The notes under the pieces are model-generated. The model did no database searches. It saw nothing but the letters and a program-made list of their open reading frames with translations, and was not told the origin of the DNA. A stretch of 64,000 nucleotides of DNA from Phytophthora hibernalis (taxonomy: Eukaryota; Oomycota; Peronosporomycetes; Peronosporales; Peronosporaceae), in NCBI GenBank assembly GCA_012656075.1, contig JAAKBF010000124.1:186001-250000 (forward strand), written 5' to 3'. The position numbers and the translations under genes are program-made. Shown here in pieces: positions 53,815 to 63,769 of the stretch; the stretch's first letter is position 1; each line of letters begins with the position of its first letter.

Positions 53815-56378
53815 TAGTCTTGTGATAATTTGCTTGAATTTCTTATCGTCAATCAATCGACTGCTGTACATATCCACCGTGAGAGACTTGAGCTGCTTAA
53901 TAATGCTTGGATTATCATTTCCTAACTCAACCTCCCTTTGAGCTTGTCATACTCAGCACGAAGGGTTTCCAATGGATCCGTGAGCTTATCGTGGAAATTG
54001 TACTGGAGATGGGTGATTGCAAGGATCTCCTTGAACATTTTTTATCGTCGACGCTGAGCTTATCATACGTTGGCTGATCAATATGCTGCTTATACACAAG
54101 CGTTCTGATCATGCCTTGTAGACTATCACTGATCTGACACTTCGGTCCGCACTTTCGACGGTTAGGTTGGACGATCACAAGTGTCTTAGCGTCAAGGTCA
54201 GGAATACGAATGTACTTACTACCGAGTTGTCGATATACGTAGGCACTTGGTGTAGCTAAGCCCTGAATCTCATTGAGATTGTAGGTTCTTCCACGTCTGA
54301 CAACACCTTCCAGTGGAGCCACACCAGCTCCTCTTAGCCCACGACCCTTCAATTCGCCGTCTTTGTTGACCGCATTACTATAAGCCATAGATTTCGCGTT
54401 GAATACCGCTTTAGTAGCTCTCATAGCTGATTTTGCTGCCTTTAGTGCCGATCGAGCTGATTTTGAGCTATTTCCTTCGACAGCGTTCTTAGCCTCATAA
54501 TATCGCTTTTGAGCCTCACCATATTCCTGGTAAGCCCGTTCAGATGCATCATGAAGCTTTTGCAAATGTATTTTTATATAAGGCTCTGTACCTTCAGTTC
54601 TGATATGATCAGCTGTACCCATGATAGCTTCATTCAATATTTTAAGATTATCATCGAGATTTTTGCGTCTCTGTTGATCAGGTTCCCTACTCTCATCAAA
54701 TGTTGGTGGAGTTTCACCGTATAGGGCAACGGAATCGTCATTGAGATACTTATTCAAATCCTCAAATCCATCGAGCAACGAAATGAATGTATCCATCCAT
54801 CTGATACTCTTCTTCAACCCCTTCACCGCTTCTCCAGATACTTGCTTGTGTTTCCCATTTCTAATATTCAAGGGTTTGGTTTCAGATGGCTCACCAAAAT
54901 AGTATTCAGGATGCGTTTTAACACTGCTCTTAGACTCAACGATTGGTTTGAGTCTGAACGGGATTTTAACACCTTTAGAATGTAGACCGCTGTAGTAATC
55001 GATTTAGCATCGTTGTCAGCATTTGATAGGTTTTGATCCATGTCTTCATCAACTCCAGTCATTGTACCTTGACGTGCCTCTCCTACACCTTCTGTGAAAT
55101 CGTTCGCATCAAGTTCTTTATCCACATCACCAATCATTTCTAAGTTAAGTCCTCTCTCTCTGACCATATCTATAAATGAATCGAGCGTAAGTTGCCAATT
55201 GACTTTCTTAGTTATAGAGGGCTTGATTTTATTACTTTCCTTGCCGAAAACGCCAATTGTACTACCATCGATCCATACATAACCATTCGCATCAAAAGGA
55301 GTTGCTTTGTTGGTTCCTTTAAGAATAGGAACAATTTTCTTTAATAAACCGTTCGATTCAAGTAGTTTCTTATTTTTATCAATGATCGAGTGCATTTTGA
55401 ATTTGTTATAAGTCTGATCGGAAGTTGTGGAAGTTGAATTATCGAAGAGAAAGCTATCCTCAAGTCTCTGTTTGCTTTGCTTATAGTCCTCACCAAAACA
55501 AGTGTTGGCTCTTTTGGATCCAATACGCTGCCATACTTGAAACGGTGCCTTTTTGTCCTCTTTACCCATTTCATTACGATCTCGTTTCTCATTGATATAA
55601 CTGAGAAATCGAGCGTCATTAGTTAGAACCACACCGATATGGTCGTATGTCTCTGTCCAATTGATGCTTGGAACTGAAACAAGCTTGTTCAATCTAATAC
55701 TGTATGTCTTTGCTCCATTTCCAATATAATACTTCGTTAGCTGGCGTCCGTTAGCAGCGACGGGATGAATACCCAAATCTGCAAGAATAGGATAAACCTC
55801 AAATATTTCTGCAACTGCTTGTTTTGATCGCTTCTGCTCATCTATTTCATCGTTGCCATCATCACTAAGCAAAGTATCATCTGTATCATCGACTGTTGCC
55901 TTATCCTCACCAACCCCAACATCTGATGTCGTTGGGCGGGCCTGAACGTTTCGATCAGTTGTATCGGGACGTGGTTGAAATCCTTTTCAGCTGTATCAGG
56001 GTGTGCATGTACTTCAGCATCCACCATAACTGGTTTATTATTTACTTCAAGATTAGTTGATACCTCAGGGTTTGTTTGGGAGTTTTCATTATTCAGACTT
56101 TTTTTAAGTCTGATTGAGCTATCACTTGATCAATAATATCATTCAAGGTTTGCTTAACTTCTGTAGGAACCGGTCCATCAGGACCAACACTCATATCAGT
56201 CTGGGTTGATTCAGTTGATTTCTTCGCTACAGTAGTGATACCATTGCTGATATCAGTCGCCCACGATGCGCCTTCATACATATCGCGCTTAGAATTAGCT
56301 TGTCGAACACGACGTTGAGCTCTTTGAGGAAGCTCGTTTTTGCTCTCTCTGAGCGAGGGATGTGAAATTTGGAAACAT
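53809..56378 (-). pseudogene. Long viral ORF of ~850 codons, at least five frame breaks
   Basis: Successive minus-strand frames follow each other without gaps from ATG 56378 to a stop at 53809: a basic start (RAQRRVRQANSKRDMYEG), a Thr/Pro-rich linker (56280-55880), a 334-codon frame (55872-54868) with KTYSIRLNKLVSVPSINWTE, then a 314-codon frame (54871-53927) with a Ser/Ala/Lys helix and SAYVYRQLGSKYIRIPDLDA. The last module resembles a C-terminal domain recurring in virophage and polinton-like virus proteins. Breaks occur near 56330 (A run), 56100 (T7), 55960-55980, 54965, 54040 (A6) and 53935 (G run). Function unknown. It may be a large virion protein. Confidence 0.65.
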
Positions 56379-56383
56379 TGTGT

Positions 56384-56390
56384 CTATATC
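56384..56390 (-). promoter_or_regulatory. TATA-like box of long viral ORF
   Basis: Minus strand gatatagacaca then ATG 56378. This helps place the start of the broken long gene. Confidence 0.6.
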
Positions 56391-56476
56391 AAACGAATCA
56401 TAAAAATTAGGAGTAGTCTTAAATACTATGGTAGGATCGCAAGACCCTGCCTACGTCCGAGTCTCGCTCGATTCTC

Positions 56477-56763
56477 TTACCAATAGCTTGGCATAACTGA
56501 GTCGTGTCGAAATTGAGAGTATGAATGACAAATATGATTTCGCTCATTTAGTAGATTGAGATAGCGGTCCTTGATGCAATGGAATGGAACTCCAAATATT
56601 GCTTCTAACTCATAGCGATACTTAGGATTTGCAACCGTTTTCCGGAAATTGGCTGCAGCATCAAGGTTCATTAGTTCTTGATTCGGCTCACCTCCTGGAT
56701 GACCCATAACTTTCGTCGTAGCTTTGCAAGCTCACGGTCCTTTTCTAAACAACTGGGGCACAT
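56477..56763 (-). pseudogene. Small viral gene with CxxC start, one frame break
   Basis: ATG 56763 opens MCPSCLEKDRELAKLRRK, a C-x2-C pair and a charged helix, in a frame that stops soon after. The next frame from about 56707 to 56477 (ELMNLDAAANFRKTVANPKY; YELEAIFGVPFHCIKDRYLN) continues with no gap, implying a one-base break near 56700. Upstream is a TATA-like gatatac at 56779-56785. It could be a small zinc-ribbon-like viral protein. Family not recognised. Confidence 0.5.
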
Positions 56764-56892
56764 TATTATCTTATTACTGTATATCAAGTCAGATAATTCC
56801 GAACTTTTCTCAAAAATAGATCGAACAATATACTTGAGTCAAAAGCTTACAGAGGATGTCTCTATCAAATTTATTTACAAGCAAATTACGAC

Positions 56893-57973
56893 TCATTTTT
56901 TTGATCCCCAGTACTCCCTTTCAAGAGTTGATCTCCTGTTTTTGTTAACCAGCCGCAGATTATCTTGTGGCTCCCACGAGTCAGGTTCATTACCCAGCCA
57001 TCTCACCAGATATTTGAACTTTCCGGTTCGCATCTTTTTGTGATCTAAGATCTTCTCCGCCTCAAGAATATCGCCTCGATTAATAGTAGCATCCGTAGTT
57101 TCTGATTTAACCATTTTAAGATCATTTGGTGCCTTGTAGAGGGTATGACCATTTTTGAGCGGATTTGGACTCGGTATCCATCAATTCCAACGATTGTATA
57201 GACGGCTTTGCTCCATCGAGCAGCTTCTTTATCAAACGTCTGCTTCTTAAGTCGATATCGTACATTTGCTCCGACTTCGAACTCATTCTCAACTCTCTCT
57301 GCTTCACCTTGGTTGTGTTCCAGCTCTGATCCGATGACTTTACCTTTAGCCTCGTTTGGGGTCATTTTAATAGAGCGATGGAACGTGCTATTATAGTTTT
57401 CAATAACATCGCTGATAAGCTTCTGCGTAATCCTCTTGGGAGACATTTTTAGTTAGTCTCTGCTTTAATGTCCTGTTGAATCGTTCGATTTTGCCCATGG
57501 TTCCATGATCACCAGGCTCATTGTTGTAGTGCTCAATGTTCTTACTTTGGAAGAATTCTTGAGCCTGTGAATTCATGAACTCGCTTCCATTATCGGTTGT
57601 CAGGATATCAACTGTGTGAAGGAGAACAAATGCTTTGAGCGCTGCTAACACAGTTGCTGCCGTCTTGTTTGATAAAAGCTTTGCGTACCCCAACCTTGAG
57701 TTGATATTGATTGCAGTCAAAATTGGTCGTTTCTCCCAAAAGGCAAGATCCATTTGCCACGAATTGGGGTTGTATGAAGCTATTTTGAAGCCATCAAAGC
57801 GCTTCTTTTGATCCTGAAATCGCTGAATATCGGACTGGTTCGCATACCACTCCTTTACGATTTTGATAGTAATCTTAGGATCTAACTCCTTTGCCTTCTG
57901 ATACAGAGCTTGAGTGCCGATAAAACCGGTTTTAGGATCATAGTAGAGTTTTTAGTAGATCTTGAGAAGACAT
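56893..57973 (-). pseudogene. INT: Retroviral-type integrase with chromodomain
   Basis: Start ATG 57973 (MSSQDLLKTL), then after a break in an A5 run the core runs to about 57400: first Asp in NSWQMDLAFW, second in VDILTTDNGSEF, and Glu in MGKIERFNRTLKQRL, a complete D,D,E triad. The frame changes near 57440, then gives the C-terminal beta-barrel region (ENYNSTFHRSIKMTPNEAKG; GANVRYRLKKQTFD). A third break near 57130 leads to a chromodomain at 57090-56940: KFKYLVRWLGNEPDSWEP. Chromodomain integrases of Polintons target modified histones. Length when pieces are counted is ~350 codons, normal. Three single-base breaks make this copy non-functional as read. Confidence 0.9.
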
Positions 57974-57976
57974 GAT

Positions 57977-57985
57977 CCTATATTT
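57977..57985 (-). promoter_or_regulatory. TATA-like box of integrase gene
   Basis: Minus strand aaatataggatc then ATG 57973. Nearly identical to the boxes before 48508 and 53308. Confidence 0.65.
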
Positions 57986-58020
57986 AGAAGAAAAAATTGG
58001 CATCAGCTCGATATATACCC

Positions 58021-61000
58021 TTAGACATTCAGCGGAATCGGTGAAATACCATCCGACATTACCTGGCGCTTATCATAGTAGTAATTGAGCGCTGTTTTGG
58101 TTTGAGTATAGGTAATGATCGATTTGGTTTCTTTCGATAGTCTGAAACCCTTGTTAGTACCCCGAAGTGTGATACGGTTCCGTACAACTGTCTCAAAACC
58201 GTCTGGGTTAAGTACATCAACATTGCGACCACGCCCCTGCTGTACACCCTTAGCACTGACTTTGACCTTGTGCTCTTCGTCCGGTAGATAGCAGATGTAG
58301 TTCTTAGAGGATAATGAGACCATTGCATCACCTCGCCACTCGTCCTTGAATAGACCAGGCGTGCGGCGGTCGAACTTGGCTACCTCCGCGTTGCAGTCTC
58401 GTGGGAACCACTCATACTTATGCTCGTCGAAGTGCTCACGTAGTTCAGGCTTGATGCATTCTTTGAATGGGTTCTCGCAGCTGAACGCGATATAGCCACT
58501 ATCCGTGCCCATCTCCTGATATTGAAAGTCTGAACGATCGAAGTAAAAGTCGATGCAGTCATAGTAAAACTGAAGCATGCGTAGCTTAGCGAGCTGATAG
58601 ATAGCAATCGATAAATGGATCGGGTTCTTGTTGTTGAGACGACGCTTTTTCATCGTAATCTCACAAGAATCATTAAGCTCCTCCAACCCGTGGAACGTAA
58701 AGTGTTCGATCTTGCTCTTAATAGCTTTGTCGTTCGACTCATATTTGACCTCTTTGTGCTTGCTCATATCCATTCCAGATCGACCGAAAGCACTGTTGCC
58801 TACAAGTTTCATCATCTCAGCAATCATCGCCTTCGACTTATCAACATCACCCTCTCGTCGGGCATTTGATACAGCCTCCATAAATGGAGCAAAAGCCTTG
58901 TAGGAGTTCGCTTTGATGAAGCTGTAAGTCTTGGTGATCTCCAAGCCATGGGAGAGATACCACTTGAGCAATGGTGTGTATATAAGAATCTTTTCGCCAA
59001 AGTAGCTACCTATCAGCTTACGAGCTGGTTTTGCTCGGCTTTGCTTACGTGCCTCGTTGTACTTGTACATGTGATGACCAATGACACTCTCATCAGCACA
59101 ATCGATTAGCGTGTTCTTGAAGATGGGGGTCATCTCTGAGAAGTAGTCTTTGAAGTGATCTGGTGTGCGAATATCACACTCGAGGAAGCCGAAAATCTTA
59201 TCAGCAACGATGTCCTCGACAATGCCGTCATACGCCTCGATCGTAGTCAATCGTCCGCATGGCATCTCATTACCAAGTGCCCATAGGTATAGAGCGTTGG
59301 CATCGTATCCGATAATTTTCTTACAGAGCTTACCTCCGCGAATCTTCGTCTCATTGCGCTTAGCGTAGCGATGAAAGATAATAGATGGTCCTCCAGCAAT
59401 GTTGGCCTTCATCTTAGCGTAGATGTCCTTTTCCTCCTTATCAATGCTATACACCAATCTGTCCGAGTTGAACTCAAGCAACTTCCTATAGCGAAATCCC
59501 TTGAGCGACATGTCCTTACGGGCGGTGTTGCACTTGATACAGCTAACCAATATATTGCCATCGATATGCCCAAGCTTGTTGTTGATACGGTCTGCTGAAG
59601 CGGTATCGGCGGTCAGCTGACAGTAGCATAAACCACACAGATACTTTTGCTTTTGCAGCAATGTATCCAAGTGAGCAAGTGTCATACCAAATTCCCGCTT
59701 TGCCTTCGCATCCTGACTCTTGTAGCCACCCATACGCTGGGGTGGAAATTGGAATGCGTTAGCAGGTGCCTTATCCGGATATTGGAGATTGTTGAAGCAG
59801 GTCTGATACATAACCTTCTCACTAAGTCCAGGTAGCGACACTCCATCCGCGAACATATCCAGATCGAAACGCATGAATAGCTCGCGCTGGGCTTTGATAG
59901 CCTTGATGAATGGAACTACATCGAGATTGTTGTACCAGACCAGTAGGTCCTTGATGGATTTCATCTCATAGTACCCCCACTCACTCGCTCGTAGTCATCA
60001 TCGGTGATGCTTGTTCCACGGAGCTTGCTGTCAAAAGCTGACTTAGGCGGGATAGTAGTCTGGTTGAGTACATTGAACGCGGTGATGTACTCATACGGGA
60101 AGAGACCCTTGCCAAGACCACAGACACATCTAATTTTGTCATCACATTTGCAGCCGCCGAGATATGTCGTAAGATACTTATCGTAGCTGATACCAGCCGG
60201 TACATAGTTGCTAATATCAAGCATTTTCATGTTCGATGTAGCAATGCACATGTAGCTGGGGTTCTTGATGACAGATTTGATGTTGTCAGTACCAATGATG
60301 GCAAATAAGTCGCTCTTAATCAAGTTGATATCGTATCGACCAGAATTGAAGCCGAATACTGGTACCTGATCAATCTGCTGTTTAAGTCGTCCGTAGTCGG
60401 ACCAAAGCCAAGTGTGTTATGGAAGTGGAAGAAGTTATCATACTTCCCTTCCTTAATCCAACTCTCCACATCAGACATCTTGTATTTTTGACCAAGATTG
60501 ACGCCTGGAATTTCCAAACCTGTCAGACCGTGGGCATTGATGATTTTTGCAGAAGCGACTTATACTTACCGACATTGTACTGTTGAATCTTCACCGATAC
60601 ATCACCAATGTATTTGAACATATCCATAAGCAACATCTTTGGATCGTCATTTACAAAACAACGCACCTCCCAGTTAAGCTATCAGCTACGGATACAGACA
60701 CCGGAATGTGTTCGTTTGTGAAGACAGTATTCTCACCGTGTTGAGTCGCAGTAGGCTTATGGATTGCCTCAAAGTCATAAACAATGAAGTGGTCGATGTA
60801 CTGGTTCGCATCCTTAATGGAGTACTTTGTAAGCAGTGATCGAATCGCGTTAGGAGCTGGCTTGTAGATAGTTGGCTCAGCTGGGAAGCTGTCAATATTC
60901 ACGAGCTCGCACTGATTCTTGTTGTGGTTTTTAACCCTTTCAGCGCTGACGAAAACCATTTCACACTTAGGACATTGATACTTAGCCTGAAGTATATCGA

Positions 61001-61988
61001 TGTTCTTGATGTAAAGAGCATGATTCTCGAGCGATAAAATATCCATAGCTTCATACCCCTTGTCCGATCTACGAATGCATTCTACATTTCCAGAAACTAC
61101 ATCCATCTTAGATACGTTAATACCAAGTTGGAAGCAGTCTTCAACCTCATCGAGCTGTAGTAGGTCAATGGGCTTGAAACTCCTAAACAGGCTCAACGAA
61201 TATTTAACCCCACTGAAAGAACAGTAGCGCTTGAATGCCTCCTTCACCTGAGCCTGAATTCTTCGAGGATCCTTCTTAGGGCTCTGGAATGTATGCCAGG
61301 CGATACAGTGGAAGGCGCACTTGTTGTTGGTCTTGGGGAAGTTGATCACATGCTTGTTTTCGCGAATAATCTTAGGGATGACAGCTTCGCTATCCCCGAG
61401 AGCATGGTCGCGATGGTAGATGACAATCTTGAATGCAGTGATCGGCTTGAGCTTATACCCAGAGCTGGGATAGTTCAGTTTGTCAGCCAACTCCATAGAA
61501 CGGATTTCCGAAATCACCTTCTTTTGAATATCAGCCTTGCTATTGATAGCGATAGGATTATTGAATACATGAGTATTAGCGAGATTTGGGTAGAAGTAGT
61601 AAGTGTCGTCAGGATCGGTCTTGCTTACAAGTTCGTACCCGAGAGCAATATTTATCTTAAACGCACTCGTTTGAGTCGAAAGGACGTTCTCGAGCTTGTT
61701 GTAGAAATCAGAAGGCTCAACACCCTCGTACAAATGTGATTCCATGTGATTACCATTGTAAAAACGGTACTTAGGATCAGCCTTGTAGTCGGGCGACAAG
61801 TGTTTCTCAAGGGTTTCAATCGAAACATTGTACTGCTTAGATACTAATCTCTTGTTGATTGGACGCGAAACGTTGCTAACATAAACCATCTTGCCCGTTC
61901 TACCACGCACCTTAACACGGTAGCTACTACCCCATTTAATAGGTTGGATATTTAATCTCTTTAATCCTTCGAGTTCGTATGCAAACAT
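58021..61988 (-). pseudogene. pPolB: Protein-primed DNA polymerase B, three frame breaks
   Basis: About 1320 codons. The 445-codon N-terminal piece (61988-60651) has NNKCAFHCIAWHTF, a C2H2-like finger (YQCPKCEMVF...H...C) and exonuclease motif I, VYDFEAI (Asp405, Glu407). Pieces at 60517-60320 and 60323-59961 carry the rest of the 3'-5' exonuclease. The 647-codon piece (59964-58021) has an HNH-like cluster at residues 110-145 (CGLC ... CIKC), motif A IIGYDANALYLW (Asp221), motif B KLVGNSAFGR (386-395) and motif C MGTDSGYIA (Asp488). Breaks lie near 60663, 60547 and 60383. The last two pieces overlap by ATGA at 59961-59964. Family enzymes prime from a terminal protein. Motif C has Gly in place of its first Asp. 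Confidence 0.92.
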
Positions 61989-61992
61989 GATG

Positions 61993-62001
61993 CCTATATA
62001 T
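61993..62001 (-). promoter_or_regulatory. TATA-like box of polymerase gene
   Basis: Minus strand atatataggcatc then ATG 61988, spacing 4-5 bases. Confidence 0.65.
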
Positions 62002-62195
62002 GCTTGGCTATATTATTCTCCGTAGATATGACTTTATAATTATTTGACCTTGTATCAGGATCGACTTTATATCTTAGTAATTTACAAAATATTCTAAAAT
62101 TAATTAAGTCAAATATTTGGCTTATACCTTTTGGAGGTTTTAAACCATTGTCTTTGACTATATTGGGATTGACTTTTTATTTGAGAAAAAAATAA

Positions 62196-62408
62196 TTAAT
62201 TAAGTTCGGTTTCATTATTAAGTTCGCTTTCAGATTCGCTAAGTTCGGTTTTGGGCTTACGCTTGCGAGCACGGATCTGCTCTCTATTCATATCGTGGTA
62301 GCTCTTTTGATACGACAAACGAGCTTCGCGTGTGCGCTGGTAGTAGCGCTTCTGTGCTGCCTTAATGCGCTCTTTGTTAGCGAGGTATTGTTCAGGTGAG
62401 TACGCCAT
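62196..62408 (-). CDS. Small basic viral protein (KR-rich)
   Basis: 70 residues: MAYSPEQYLANKERIKAAQK, then RYYQRTREARLSYQKSYHDM with a basic patch (RARKRKPK) and an acidic C terminus (ELSESESELNNETELN). The 'NKERIKAAQKRYYQ ... YHDMNREQIRARKR' pattern looks like two copies of a short basic helix repeat also seen in small proteins of giant viruses and virophages. DNA binding is likely from charge alone. It is the outermost recognised viral gene on the right, with a TATA-like box (aatatac) five bases upstream of its ATG. Confidence 0.65.
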   Translation of the reverse strand: MAYSPEQYLANKERIKAAQKRYYQRTREARLSYQKSYHDMNREQIRARKRKPKTELSESESELNNETELN

Positions 62409-62412
62409 CTTT

Positions 62413-62419
62413 GTATATT
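62413..62419 (-). promoter_or_regulatory. TATA-like box, small basic gene
   Basis: Minus strand aatatacaaag then ATG 62408. Confidence 0.5.
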
Positions 62420-62478
62420 ACTAACTTTATATTTATTAGGATGAAAAAAACTACTAATGCATCAAGCCGAAGCCAGAA

Positions 62479-63769
62479 TCAGCTGAAATAACTTAACGTG
62501 GGAATAGATCGAGTGACCTGCCGAGCCACAGAACGCGCCATCTCAATGTCGGGACCTAACATACTGGCGATGTCATAGTATCGCTCGATGCACTCACGAA
62601 TCCCGCTGCCACTAGCCTCTGCGATAGAGGGCAAGACCCGAGATAGCTTCTGTCGCTTCACAGGTTCTTGGAAGCACGGAAGGCTGATCTCTGCGCCAGC
62701 ACTCGGTGACTGATTAAGTAGAGTCCTAATCACCGCGAACGCCTCGCTGGGATCACGTAGAGTCACTGATCGAATATTACCGTGGTTGTTGATCGTATCG
62801 GAGACCCAGAAAAACTGCCAATGATCAGTCAAGTCGGTCAAGAGCGCCATCACGGGTTCATCGACGAGAACATCCAGGGCTATCAATTCTGACAAAGCCT
62901 GAGAGATGGCGCGTTCTTTCACCTTTCTCTTCACTTCGATGAGCAAACTCACGCCAGGCAGCATCCCCAAGTCGAGCGGGTTCTCCAAGACGAGATCACT
63001 CAGTATGATCATGTCCGTGCGTCCAACAAGTTCGATGTTATGACCAGGGATTTCAGCCTTGAGGATATCTTTCCCTTTTTCCACACCGTACACGCAAAGC
63101 CTGTTCCTCGTGAGCACATCACCGATGTTGATTTCCACATACGCGCGATATCGTTCACGTTGCTGTTCCTCGGTGAGCGCGATATTCTGCCCACGTTCAT
63201 CGCTAATGCTTTCCCACCTGAACGGTGCAGCATGCGTCAGGTCCCCAGTAGCGAATCGAACCGCGCGGGTAGCTTGCAACCGAACATTCAATTCAGTCAG
63301 AAGCGTCGAACTCGCGCTTGAGTGGCGATATACCTTGCGTTTGCCCAGCACAGTCTGCTCGTACATCTTGTCAACCTTTTCGACGAGTTGATCCATCTTG
63401 GATGCCTCGCTCGCTGAACCTCCAGCCCCATCCGGAACCACCACCAGCACGTGAACTTGGCCTTCACCCGGTTGAAAATTATCGCCAAAGTGTTTGGGGT
63501 TCTTGATCCACAGTGTGGGATCCATCTGCACGCAGCCTTGCGGGTGTCCACGTTCATCGAGCGCCACAGCTGCCGCGCCAGCCCCATCGAGCCACGCGCC
63601 GCGGCCTTCGTCTTTCTTCGCCAGGAAGAGCTGCAGCTCGTCCGCAGGAAACTGGTACATCTTCTCCGCCTTGATCGCCTTCTTCAAGTCCCCACCGACT
63701 TGATCGTGTCGATGTCCACAGGAAATGCGCTTCCCGCCACACCAACGACCGCACAGAAAGCTTCACCAT
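62479..63769 (-). pseudogene. Crinkler (CRN) effector, two frame breaks
   Basis: The frame 63687-62479 (402 residues) starts inside the CRN ubiquitin-like N-terminal domain, with the hallmark LQLFLAKKDEGRGAWL, followed by a DI-type linker and a C-terminal domain at about 180-300: VGRTDMIILSD, LLIEVKRKVKER and ISQALSEL, a D...ExK...Q arrangement of PD-(D/E)XK nucleases seen in REase-type Crinklers. The missing first ~30 residues lie just upstream in two other frames (ATG 63769; AVVGVAGSAFPVDIDTIKSV), separated by one-base breaks near 63757 (T run) and 63688 (G run). CRNs are oomycete proteins delivered to the host plant nucleus. GC content is higher than in the virus, as expected of a host gene. 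As read, the gene is broken. Confidence 0.88.

Larger units (their letters stand above)
46100..62440. mobile_element. Polinton/Maverick-like integrated virus
   Basis: About 16.3 kb with the diagnostic Polinton set: retroviral-type integrase with chromodomain, protein-primed family B polymerase, A32/FtsK-type packaging ATPase, adenain-type protease remnant, and candidate double-jelly-roll major and single-jelly-roll minor capsid proteins, plus a fibre. The composition is visibly more AT-rich than both flanks, genes are tightly packed on both strands, and TATA-like boxes lie just before start codons. Polintons encode virions and integrate via terminal inverted repeats with 6-bp target duplications. 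I could not find the TIRs by eye, so borders are estimated from the first and last virus-like genes (46.1 and 62.44 kb). Integrity is discussed under findings. Confidence 0.93.
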
